Shown here: in pieces, positions 1 to 9,300 of the stretch
Layout of the letters: every line of letters starts with the position of its first letter
Position numbering within the stretch: position 1 is the first letter of the stretch
Assembly (NCBI GenBank): GCA_963621245.1
Contig: CAVFCW010000001.1
Span: 1 to 64,000, forward strand
DNA from: SIG603 sp963621245
GTDB taxonomy: Bacteria > Bacillota > Clostridia > Oscillospirales > Acutalibacteraceae
Direction: 5' to 3'
Length of the DNA stretch: 64,000 bases
Translations under genes and position numbers: made by a program
Notes under the pieces: model-generated
The model's database searches: none
Told to the model about the DNA's origin: nothing
What the model saw: the letters and a program-made list of their open reading frames with translations, nothing else

Positions 1-71
1 AAGTCTCGCCGCTCAACCGCCTAACAGCCAATCAATATAAGGAGGTGTTCTTGTAATCTGATTAATTCGGA

Positions 72-230
72 TTATTCATCCACATTTTCCAACCACTTAA
101 TAAGTCTGTTGATTTCTTTGTAGCCACCGTATGCGATAACCGCACCATCATAAACATTGGTATCCTCAAGCTGTGCGTGGATTTTCTCCTTGCGGTCTGT
201 GAGGTACTGCATAAGCTTAGCCTTATCCAT
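72..230 (-). CDS. Small phage protein of unknown function (52 aa)
   Basis: I do not recognise this protein. It is charged and predicted helical, starting MDKAKLMQYLTDRKEK. The ATG at 230 overlaps the end of the holin gene (stop at 223), so the two are translationally coupled; this start is chosen over a longer one at 266 that would run deep into the holin gene. Its position after the holin suggests a role near lysis, but nothing in the sequence shows one. Bases 1-71 below it hold no clear gene; endolysin would be expected further left. Confidence 0.6.
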   Translation of the reverse strand: MDKAKLMQYLTDRKEKIHAQLEDTNVYDGAVIAYGGYKEINRLIKWLENVDE

Positions 231-441
231 TCTCTTCGCCCTCTCCGACTTCGGGAAGCCCCGCAATGCTCGTGAGAATTGAGAGAAGTCCGCTCACTAC
301 TGCTGACGATATGACAAGCTTAAAATCAATCTCGCTGAGTACTGCGGTGCAACCGATTGTTGCTATCATTGTCTGCGCTACTGTCTTGAGACAGCGGACT
401 AAAGCCGCCGCCCACCATTTAGGGTTTGTTAAAGATTTCAT
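223..441 (-). CDS. Phage holin (72 aa)
   Basis: Holins form holes in the cytoplasmic membrane so that endolysin can reach the cell wall. This protein has an N-terminal KWW segment, two hydrophobic stretches (about residues 10-35 and 40-60) and an acidic tail ending GLPEVGEGEENG; the SILTSIAGLPEV pattern resembles r1t-type phage holins. It directly follows the tail fibre gene, as expected for a lysis cassette. The family assignment is by eye; the holin role also rests on size, topology and position. Confidence 0.75.
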   Translation of the reverse strand: MKSLTNPKWWAAALVRCLKTVAQTMIATIGCTAVLSEIDFKLVISSAVVSGLLSILTSIAGLPEVGEGEENG

Positions 442-444
442 TTT

Positions 445-3168
445 TTATTCTCCTGTCGGTATTAATATTCCTGTTTCTTCGTCGATTATCCAGCGTGTAG
501 GTCTGTCAATCGAGATAGTGCTTGCTGTGCCGTTTTCTGCTGTCTCGGTTGCTTCTGTAACATCCGATAACAAACTTGCCTCGGATGTGGAAGTCTCGGC
601 ATTGACGATATCCTCGAGAGCCTTAATTCGTGCCTCAAGAGCGGTGTTCTCCGCTTGTTGCCGCAATGTGAGTGGGTCAATATATGTCGCTACAGTCTTA
701 CGGTATGTATCGTCCGTATTGACGATTGTACCCGATACGGAAGCCTTGCGCACGCTGTCGGCGATGTTCTCCCCGAAATAAGCTGTGCAACCGCTGTCGA
801 CTCGTATGCCGCTCATCTTGCAATTGCTGAAGTATGCTCTGGTCTCAACGGATGACCCGCTCCATCGCAAGGCGGGAGAACCTAACGAGCCGTTGACATT
901 GGTGAATGTACAGCCGTCGAAGTAGACGGTTGAATCGTAGCCAAGGTAACAACTATACGAATAGCCTGATGCAGACGAATGGCAGATAGTGGAGTCCTTG
1001 ACGACCGCAATGCCATAATCGGGGGAACGCTTGCGAGACAATTCGTCACTATCGCGATAGCCGTCAATCAGGAATGAGCCGTTCATAGCGTAGACCCCCC
1101 CGTGAAGCTGACCGCTGAAGTGCGAATTGACGAGGTATTGAATACCCACACCTTCGCCCAGATTAACCGAATAATTAATGGCGTCTAACGTACTGTTAGC
1201 AATAATGAGGTTGGTCGAAATCCCCTGCACCAGACCCGGTTGAGCGTCGCTGCCGGTGCTCGTACCAACTTGAGTGATTGTGGAATTGCGGATTTCAAGC
1301 AGCGAACATGGGTTGCTGAATTGCCGAAAAAGCGTACCGATATAGTGATAAACCTTGTTATTGGCGGCTTTGGTCGCCGTAATGGTGCACCCGTCGAATA
1401 GGACATATGTGGGACGTTCGCTATCCAATGCGTACAATGTGCCGATATCAGTACCATTGCACGCTATATCGATTACCAATGACACGGCGTGTACAATCGC
1501 TGAAGAGGAATAACATATGTATGTCTGCCCGTTGGGGGATGTTACATCTGACCCGTCAGCCGTATACTTGCCGCCCATTAGCCACATATTGCCTTGTCGC
1601 ACGAACACGTTGAACACAAAGTATGATGAAGATACTGGTCGACTGTGAAGCGTGCTCCCGCTCTTGGCTCCGTATATGCCGAATGTAATGTCGGGGTGAG
1701 TGTCGTCGAAGTTGATGGCTATACCCGCAGAAAATGCGTCGGGCGTAACGGTAAGCGTGAACCCGTTCAAGTCCAGCAATCCGTCCTTATTGATGTTAAT
1801 CTGCTCGGCTATAGTGATATCGGATAGGAGCTTGAGAATATTGGTTCGCACGGGCTTAACTACGATATTCTGCCCGGGGTCTCCGATAGTAAGCTGAACT
1901 ACTGCTCCCGTGGAATCCGATGAGCCGTTAGTCGTTACACCGTCGTTGTAGTCCGTTACTGCTGTAGCCAGTGAGGTGTAATATGCCGTCTTGGTTGAGT
2001 AGGTGCCGACAAGCTTGGAAGTGATGTCGACATACTTCGCTGTGTTCTCGAGCTGATAATACTTGATGAATGCGTGTGTAGGGCTTCCGATGGGCTGAAT
2101 GATAGGAATAGCTATGTATTCCACATTGCGTTCGGCTGTAAGCTTGTAGTTCTCCTCGGTGAGTAGGCTATTGGCTACGGGGTTGGTGCTCGATTCGCTG
2201 AATGCGGTGTCAATGGTAATAGTGGGCGTGTCGCCTTTATCACCTTTATCGCCCTTAGCTCCAGTCGCTCCCGTATCTCCCTTGTCGCCTTTCTCACCCT
2301 TTTCGCCGTCTTTGACGGTTGCGACTTTTGCACCGTCCTTGTCGGTAATCGTGATAGTGGTCACGCTGTCGGTCTTGCTCACTGCGACTGTGGGAGAGTA
2401 TCCGTCCGCTCCGCTTTCGCCTTTCTCTCCTTGCAAGCCTTGCAAGCCTTGAATGCCCTGTTCGCCTTGAACTCCTTGTATTCCTTGCTCGCCTTGGTCG
2501 CCTTTGTCTCCCTTTTCGCCTTTTTCGCCCTGAATGCCTTGTTCTCCTTGGATACCTTGTTCGCCCTGTTCTCCGGTGTCGCCCTTGTCTCCTTTATCGC
2601 CCTTGTCTCCTTTATCGCCCTTGGCACCAGTTGCGCCGACCTCTCCTTTGTCGCCCTTAGCTCCCTTTGAGCCGTTGCGAACGGTGAAAGTCTTGTCCGT
2701 TCCGTCCGTGAAATAGAATGTTATTTCATTCTCTCCCTCGTCCTCGGTGCTTGCTCCCGTCTGCTCGATGTGGTCAATGCCCAGTGCGTTGCCCCATTCA
2801 ATGCGGTTTACAAGCTGTTCGTAGAGCGTGGTGGATATTACAGTGCTCTTGCCGTCCTCGGTGAGCTCACAGCGGCGCACAACAAACCCCAGTGATGAGC
2901 TTGTAGCGAATATCTCGTCTTTAGAGCCGCACAGCGTTAAGAGCATAGAGCCGTCTTTAATCTCCGAGGGAAGATAAACCTTGTTATCCTCGGATAGATA
3001 CTGATTGTAGCTCTCGTCTCCCTGTCGGAATTGAGCGAACTTCAAAAGCTCCGCCCACTCGTCCGAAAGATTAAAATGAAACTCCACGAACTCCTGTGAC
3101 TTTGAGACTATCGTCTGTCGCTCTCTTAAGCTCAGCTTCTGACCGCTAACATCAACTTCAATAATCAT
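445..3168 (-). CDS. Tail fibre / receptor-binding protein with collagen-like repeats (907 aa)
   Basis: The first ~160 residues look like a baseplate-attachment domain of the BppU kind. Two blocks of Gly-X-Y triplets follow (about residues 166-255 and 290-315; KGD, GEQGIQ and similar), which would form a collagen-like trimeric shaft. The C-terminal ~590 residues are Ser/Thr/Asn-rich beta structure, plausibly a beta-helix or head domain that contacts the host surface; the last ~60 residues include a short coiled coil (ENTALEARIKALEDIV). It lies between a small membrane protein and the holin at the end of the structural operon. The repetitive DNA of the shaft is a likely site of length variation. 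The role is inferred from architecture and position. Confidence 0.8.
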   Translation of the reverse strand: MIIEVDVSGQKLSLRERQTIVSKSQEFVEFHFNLSDEWAELLKFAQFRQGDESYNQYLSEDNKVYLPSEIKDGSMLLTLCGSKDEIFATSSSLGFVVRRCELTEDGKSTVISTTLYEQLVNRIEWGNALGIDHIEQTGASTEDEGENEITFYFTDGTDKTFTVRNGSKGAKGDKGEVGATGAKGDKGDKGDKGDKGDTGEQGEQGIQGEQGIQGEKGEKGDKGDQGEQGIQGVQGEQGIQGLQGLQGEKGESGADGYSPTVAVSKTDSVTTITITDKDGAKVATVKDGEKGEKGDKGDTGATGAKGDKGDKGDTPTITIDTAFSESSTNPVANSLLTEENYKLTAERNVEYIAIPIIQPIGSPTHAFIKYYQLENTAKYVDITSKLVGTYSTKTAYYTSLATAVTDYNDGVTTNGSSDSTGAVVQLTIGDPGQNIVVKPVRTNILKLLSDITIAEQININKDGLLDLNGFTLTVTPDAFSAGIAINFDDTHPDITFGIYGAKSGSTLHSRPVSSSYFVFNVFVRQGNMWLMGGKYTADGSDVTSPNGQTYICYSSSAIVHAVSLVIDIACNGTDIGTLYALDSERPTYVLFDGCTITATKAANNKVYHYIGTLFRQFSNPCSLLEIRNSTITQVGTSTGSDAQPGLVQGISTNLIIANSTLDAINYSVNLGEGVGIQYLVNSHFSGQLHGGVYAMNGSFLIDGYRDSDELSRKRSPDYGIAVVKDSTICHSSASGYSYSCYLGYDSTVYFDGCTFTNVNGSLGSPALRWSGSSVETRAYFSNCKMSGIRVDSGCTAYFGENIADSVRKASVSGTIVNTDDTYRKTVATYIDPLTLRQQAENTALEARIKALEDIVNAETSTSEASLLSDVTEATETAENGTASTISIDRPTRWIIDEETGILIPTGE

Positions 3169-3171
3169 CGG

Positions 3172-3501
3172 CTATTCTCCTTTCTGAAAATCGGGTAGTG
3201 TTAATACCTTTTCGTGTATTTTCGTCACGACACCGTTGCCGCCGAGTGCCTTATACTGCTTGTAAAGGTTTTCCCAGTTGTCTTTCTCGTCCGTCTCGGC
3301 AAATCCTTTATCGTTGAATTCTCTGTAATTTCTCAAGAGCCTGTCACGCAAGAGTGCTTGCATTCCGTTCTTAAGCGCCTCGTTCTCCACCTGTGCTATC
3401 GCAAAATGCTTTTTGCAGTACGTGTGAAGTGCCTTGAGAAGACCGAGAACGATTGCGGACAAGATTGACGGGATACCGATGTAGGGGAGTAAATTAATCA
3501 T
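3172..3501 (-). CDS. Small phage protein with one N-terminal membrane segment (109 aa)
   Basis: One hydrophobic segment (residues 3-25, starting LLPYIGIPSILSAIV) is followed by a helical, charged region and a conserved-looking stretch, YKQYKALGGNGV, near the C terminus. Small proteins with this layout are common between tail fibre and lysis genes of Firmicute phages and are often annotated as hypothetical or holin-like. Its start overlaps the end of the preceding tail gene by 4 bases (ATGA type). I assign no function. Confidence 0.6.
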   Translation of the reverse strand: MINLLPYIGIPSILSAIVLGLLKALHTYCKKHFAIAQVENEALKNGMQALLRDRLLRNYREFNDKGFAETDEKDNWENLYKQYKALGGNGVVTKIHEKVLTLPDFQKGE

Positions 3502-5843
3502 CCTACCACCTCCGTATCTGCCGCTTCCGAACTTGTCGGCGTCTGCGAAAAATATATAAAGCTATATGACGGCGTAACGGTTAAATCAGAACCGCATGTC
3601 TGTCTCGCCCATACATATACGGGCTTGGCGCTCGTGAGTGCAAACGATACCGCAAGTCGGATGTTATCGACATATAATGTATTCGCCACGCCGTCTGCAA
3701 TATCTTCCGTTCCTGTCGGGGATACATCGGCAAATGTAAGTGCAACTCTCAGTGACTTAGCTGTACTCTTGGCGAACTTGCAAGCCACCCAACCTGTGTA
3801 GTAGCCTGCCGCCATATTCTTAACGGTGAGAACTTTCTGCCACGAATTAGACGAGATTGTGACCGACGATGCACTCTTATTGAACCGTCTCTTGACAAGC
3901 TTCTCGCCGTTGCCGTAATAGGTGCTTGCTTTCATCACATCGGTCTCGGTGATACCACCGATAATGTTGGTTGAGCCTTGCCCCGTGACGGTGGTAGATA
4001 TTCCACTGCTTGCCACGGCAACCTGTGTCCGTGTCGTTCCGTTGGTCACATCGTACTGAATGCCGTCACCGATGTTAAACTTACCTATCGTGCCCGACTC
4101 AATATTTGCGTTGCCATTGATAACAAGCCCGTTACCCGTGATAGTGCCCGACGCTGTGATGTTCTGCGCAAACAGATTGCGGATATATAGGTCTTGTGCG
4201 TTGTCTACACCCTCCACCCATTCGCTCTCTTCGATACTGCCTTGCCAGTTGTTCGTGCTCCACAATACGCCGTCCTCGTCCGTACGCCATACATACGTAC
4301 CCTCTGCGGGAACTTCTATTGTCTCGTCCTCTTCTTCGTCTGTCGTGTCCGCAAGCATTACGGTTTCCTCGTCTGTGTAGTCTGCGGCTGTCACTTCTTC
4401 GTCTTCACTCGCAAGAGATATCGCATTTACTGCCACTGTACTCTCAGTATCGTCCGAGGTTGTCGGTGCGGTCTTGGTTGTGCTCTTGAGCCACATCATC
4501 GGATTGCCGTCCACCACGCCCGAGTGTAAACCGTTCGTACCCAGTGCACCGACTGTAAAGGACTGCGCCTTATTGAGCAAATTCTTTTGAGCGTTGGCGT
4601 CAAAACTGCTGTACGGCTTCTTGTTGCGATACAGTACGGAGTTACCGTCCTTTTTGGAACTCTCGCCACAAGACTTAAGTTCTACCGTGCCGTTTACCGT
4701 GTAAGTCATTGATGTTATGATGGTCGGATAATTTTTCGAATTCTCCACGTAATATATTCTGTCCATCGGTTCGAGCCAAAACTGCGGAATGCAAGAGGCT
4801 TCCATAGGGTAGTAATCACATCTCGGTCTGACTGCAGCGTCCCACAAGCGGCTGAACCAGTTCTTGACTGTTGACACCTTGTTGGTGTCTCTGAACAGCG
4901 TGAAGTCTCCCGCATCGATATAATTGTAGCTCGTGGCTGACGTGCATTTGTACTGCGTTCCTTGCCAGTTGTAGCGGATGTTACGCAACTTGACCTTATC
5001 CGTCTCTCGAGAGCTTGACCACCTCATAGACGGCGTGAGATGATAGTCGTATATCATACCTCTTTCGTTCTGACTCCAGTCTTCGCCTGTCTGTTGGTAT
5101 CGCCTAAATTCAAGCTTGCCCTCTTGGTTCATGAGCCAGTTAACGCCTGTTAGTATTCCCAGCTGATTAAGTAGATTGCGATATGTATTGCCGCTCGGAT
5201 TGCTCGATTTGTCGCCGTAAAAATAAGTGAACGTGTTTGAAGCGTTCGGCAATGACGAATAAATCTGATTAATCTGGTCGGATACTTCTATATTACAAGC
5301 CTTGCATATCGCTTTAACCATTGTGTACGGTGTGTACTTCACGGATGTTACGGATTTACCGCTCACCTTAACCGAGGACGGAACGGTGAGATCAAACCAT
5401 GTCATTCTGTCTAGTGCCGTTACCGTTATTGTCTTACCGCTTATCACAACTTCGTCAACGTCATACACGCCGTAGAGGCACTCGTACGTCTCTCCCATTT
5501 CGCCGCCTGATTCGCTGTCATAATATGAATACGTCATATTAAGCGACGGATACAAAAACGCTCCGCTCCACTCCCAACCGTCAAATTTGCCGCTTGTGTT
5601 ATCAATTTTAAGCGTTAATTCGCTTGCTATCGTTGAACCTAGTTCAAGATCATCGCCGCTTACGCAAGACTTATCCACCGTCATACCGTTCTGTAAAAGA
5701 TCGGACTCGTATATATACGCTGTGGTGTACTGCGTAGATGTGCCGCTTGTGTCCAAAAGTGCTACTCTGATGAGCGGCGTCTGATGAGCATTTGTTCCGC
5801 CTTTTTTCATCACCTCAAGAAGGTGATCCGGAATATCAATCAT
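3498..5843 (-). CDS. Tail-associated / baseplate protein, Tal-like (781 aa)
   Basis: This large structural protein lies directly downstream of the tape measure and Dit-like genes, where siphophages keep the tail-tip protein. The N-terminal ~400 residues (MIDIPDHLLEVMKKGGTNAH onward) resemble the hub domain of tail-associated proteins. A very acidic Glu/Asp/Thr-rich linker (~470-520) is followed by a WSTNNWQGSIEESEW segment and a C-terminal beta-rich domain with glycine repeats (NGNANIESGTIGKFNIG). No peptidase or lysozyme motif is obvious. It overlaps the upstream gene by one base (TAATG). Confidence 0.7.
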   Translation of the reverse strand: MIDIPDHLLEVMKKGGTNAHQTPLIRVALLDTSGTSTQYTTAYIYESDLLQNGMTVDKSCVSGDDLELGSTIASELTLKIDNTSGKFDGWEWSGAFLYPSLNMTYSYYDSESGGEMGETYECLYGVYDVDEVVISGKTITVTALDRMTWFDLTVPSSVKVSGKSVTSVKYTPYTMVKAICKACNIEVSDQINQIYSSLPNASNTFTYFYGDKSSNPSGNTYRNLLNQLGILTGVNWLMNQEGKLEFRRYQQTGEDWSQNERGMIYDYHLTPSMRWSSSRETDKVKLRNIRYNWQGTQYKCTSATSYNYIDAGDFTLFRDTNKVSTVKNWFSRLWDAAVRPRCDYYPMEASCIPQFWLEPMDRIYYVENSKNYPTIITSMTYTVNGTVELKSCGESSKKDGNSVLYRNKKPYSSFDANAQKNLLNKAQSFTVGALGTNGLHSGVVDGNPMMWLKSTTKTAPTTSDDTESTVAVNAISLASEDEEVTAADYTDEETVMLADTTDEEEDETIEVPAEGTYVWRTDEDGVLWSTNNWQGSIEESEWVEGVDNAQDLYIRNLFAQNITASGTITGNGLVINGNANIESGTIGKFNIGDGIQYDVTNGTTRTQVAVASSGISTTVTGQGSTNIIGGITETDVMKASTYYGNGEKLVKRRFNKSASSVTISSNSWQKVLTVKNMAAGYYTGWVACKFAKSTAKSLRVALTFADVSPTGTEDIADGVANTLYVDNIRLAVSFALTSAKPVYVWARQTCGSDLTVTPSYSFIYFSQTPTSSEAADTEVVG

Positions 5844-6286
5844 TAGTAACCGTCTCCTATTCTCTGAATGATGTTAAAAGACAAGCTCGTGCATATCTTT
5901 TTCTGATAGTTGTACATTCCTACCGTTCTGTTACCGACATAAAACTCCTTATCTTCAATATAGGCATTTGTCGCCATATCAAAGAACTTTGGACGAAAAT
6001 ACTCCGCCATTGTAAACGCTTTTAAAATCGCTGCCGCAACGTCAAAAGGTATGTTATTCCATCCGAGGGATAAGCTTCTGACATTCACGCCCTTTGCGAT
6101 TGTCTTTTTGTACAGTGTGCCGTCTTCTGTTCGTCCCGCCGAACTCTCGGATATATCTTCGAGTGTCTCGCTGTACGAATGCGGCACATACATTGCGTGT
6201 ACTATATCCCACGCACCTGTGGAATTGTTGTAATATGTTATGTACGGAAGAGGGTTATTCTCCGTAGTGTCAATTCTGACTGACAT
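5843..6286 (-). CDS. Phage tail protein, distal-tail-like (147 aa)
   Basis: This protein lies between the tape measure and the Tal-like gene, the usual place for a distal tail adaptor, although at 147 aa it is shorter than a typical Dit. Visible segments include SLSLGWNNIPFDVAAAILKA and a C-terminal beta-rich part. I recognise no catalytic motif. The function is inferred from position only. The stop codon shares one base with the start of the next gene, so translation is likely coupled. Confidence 0.55.
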   Translation of the reverse strand: MSVRIDTTENNPLPYITYYNNSTGAWDIVHAMYVPHSYSETLEDISESSAGRTEDGTLYKKTIAKGVNVRSLSLGWNNIPFDVAAAILKAFTMAEYFRPKFFDMATNAYIEDKEFYVGNRTVGMYNYQKKICTSLSFNIIQRIGDGY

Positions 6287-6334
6287 ATATTCTCCTTATC
6301 GGTTTGCGGTGCAGTCTCCCGCACCGCTTTACCG

Positions 6335-9300
6335 TTAAATACTTGTTGTGCCTGTTCTTCTGTTTGCTCTGTTAATTCCGTTCACTATCTGAGAAGTGGA
6401 CACCGTTACCGTGCTGTCCTTGGCAAGGATCGCACGCAAAATTCTGTTCTGCTCTTTGAGTACCGCCACCTCTTCGTTATTCGCACTCGCTACGCCTCGT
6501 GCAACGGAAGCGACTATCTGCTCGTTGTTGACAACGGCGGTCTTTCGTCCGATTGTACCGACAAGCTCCGGTCCGGCTTCTCGTGCAATAAAAGCTTGTC
6601 CCTCGTCAGGATAGCCGCCGCTTGCCCAAGCACTAAGGCTCAGATTAGCCGCCGCATAATTGACTATTTTGCTACCACTCTTCGTGGTAAATGTGAACTG
6701 CGCCAAATGATTTTGAAGTTCGCTCTTAATCGACTCGCCCAAACCTGTGACATTGGCGGGGATATTGATTTTCCAACCCGTGGAATCGATATCGTTCTGT
6801 AAGGTGTTGATGTATCCGTAGCCGTCCCCATTGGATTTAGCACCGACTTGTGCTTTCCAGTAGCTGTTTACGTCCTTAACATCATCGTTCAATGAGTTAA
6901 TATAGCCTTTACCGTCTCCGTTAGATTTAGCTCCGACTTGCGGCTTCCAGTAACTGTTAACTCCCTTGATATCGTTATTCAATGAGTTGATATAGCCTTT
7001 ACCGTCTCCATTAGATTTAGCTCCGACTTGCGGTTTCCAAAAACTGTTAACGCTCAAAATATCGGAATTAAGCGAATTGATGTAGCCTTTGCCGTCACCG
7101 TTGGACTTGGAGCCAACCGATATCAAATTATTATTGGCTGACAAGATGTTTCTCTGCAGTCCCACCAAAAAGTCCGAACCTGATGTTGAGTTCTCGCTCT
7201 TGAACGCTATCGCATTCTTGGAAGCTGTTTTCTGTAAGGTGTTATAAATATTCTTACCTGTTGAGCTGGCGTCCGTGTTGGTGGTTGACACCTTAACCGA
7301 CTTGCCCTTGATAGCGTCCTGTATTTTGCTGAGTATCGTTTTGCCGACATCGGTTGAAACTTCGGCGGTGAGTGATAATGCCTTAGTGGTAGCTATTGAA
7401 CCCGCTGTGGCGGTTGTGGTCTTGGTGGTCGTTGTCGTGCTGTTCTCGAACAGCGTGCTTGGGAACGGAGTGGAAGTCATACCGTTATAGGTCTGTACGT
7501 CCTTTTTAGACGCTTGGTCTGCCACTTTAGCCGCCTTGCTAGTGTAAGGTGCGTAATCGTTAGCCTTAACGGCATCGGCGGTTATGGTCTTGACATCAAG
7601 CGAATCTGTTGACATATGACGCTGGTACACTATCTCTTGCGCTGAGGAATACGACATATGCCCCTGTGTACTTGCTATTAGGTCTGCAACCTCAGTGTCC
7701 CAACTGTCGTCCCAATTAGCACTTTTCAGTGCCGACTGACCCGCCTGATTGAACGCCCACGCTATAATGGGATGTTCGCTCTCTATCATATCCGCCAAGG
7801 TTGTGAGTATCGTTCCCCACGCTGTTTTAAGCGTTTTAACGACTGAATCGGAAGTCATAACCTTGGCTATCGACTGTGCCAATGAGGTAACCATTATCGT
7901 TATCTTTTTCTGCACGTCTTCACTGCCGAGGGAGCTTTCGAGAGACTGCACTATGCCGTTTGCCATTCCGTCAAGATTGCCGACTATTGAGCTTACATTA
8001 TCATCCGTAAAGATATTGTTGAATGAGTTAGCAAGCCCCTGTCCGAAAGTCTGCCAACCATTCAAGCCTGTTGAATAATCAACCTGGTTCATCGAGTTAG
8101 TAAATCCCGTGAGAAGTTGCAAGGAAGATGTTAAAGCAGATCCGATTGTCCTTGACACTCTGTCAAACAAGCCGTCTTTGCTGAATGCGCTGACAAGCAT
8201 ATTTGCAAGACTTTCGCCTATATCACCAAAGAAGTTGGCGTTGTTAAGGTCGTCAAGAGTGGTCTTAATGCTACTTAATATGCTCTTGAATACGGAAGAC
8301 AAAGTGCTTGCCGCTACAGATAAGTGCTTAGCCGAGAATATGCTTGATACTCCGTCCGCCACTTTCTGACCCATTGTCTCCCAGCTGTTCAAGCCTGTTA
8401 TCTTGTCTTTCTGCGCCATAGCGTTTACAGCCGACTGAATACCGCCGAGAACGCCCTTGTTTTCGTCTCCGATTAAATCGCTCAGTGCCTTGGTTGCGGA
8501 GTTAAAAAGGTCTCTGTCGCTGAATACGCTTGCAAGCGCATCGCCGAGGCTTTTGCCCGTCCGCTGAAACCAGTTGCGCCCGTTTCGGTCTATATCGTTG
8601 TTGAGCTCCTTAATCGCCGTGTAGGCACTTGTGGCAATTCCCTTGACGGTGTTGGATAAAGTAGTCGCCGCTTTCTCGAAAAAGCTCTTGCCCTTTTTAT
8701 CGTAGCTGAACGCCGCTTCGAGGTAGTCTGCAATCGCAATACCGACTTTTTCAAATCCGCTTGCTCCGCCGCCTGTCTTGCGTGCAAACTCATCAACCGC
8801 CGCACCCAGCATATCAAGCACCGAGTGCATTTTGTTTTTGAACGTCATTCCGAATGCTGTCCAATCAACTGTCGTTACAATCTTCTTAACGCCCTTTGCG
8901 ATGTTTCTTCCCAGTCTCTGCCACGTTGTCAAGCCGTCGTCGCCTATTCTGTTAGTTTCCCACCAAAATGTATTGAGTGCCTGATTAAGCGTGTTAAAGG
9001 CTTCCGCTCCAAAATTGCCTATCGTCTCAAACGGGATACCATCCACAAGCTTGTTAAAGGCTTTTGCGATTTTGGTCATTGCCGAGTGGATCTTCGTTCT
9101 CAGTCCCACCCAGTCAAAATCATCAAGCTTCTTAAAGCTTGCCAAAATGTTATCCACATTCTGCTCTACAAGCTTATCAAGGAAGTCATAAGTAGGAATA
9201 TCAAAATCCCAGTCTCCGAGACCTCCTCCGCCTGAACCGCCCGAACCTCCACCGCTCCCTCCGCTTGAGGAGGATGTGGTGTCATTCAGTACATTGAGCT

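Noticed and set aside
40..50. AAGGAGGTG on the plus strand near the left edge
   Set aside because: No start codon or open frame follows on that strand; antisense chance match.
786..797. 12-base match of spacer 7 (TGCAACCGCTGT) to the tail fibre gene
   Set aside because: PAM-distal and too short; a similar 11-base match occurs elsewhere in the prophage.
2159..2716. Plus-strand Pro/Leu/Ser-rich frames at the collagen-like region
   Set aside because: Antisense of Gly-X-Y codons gives low-complexity frames; not real genes.
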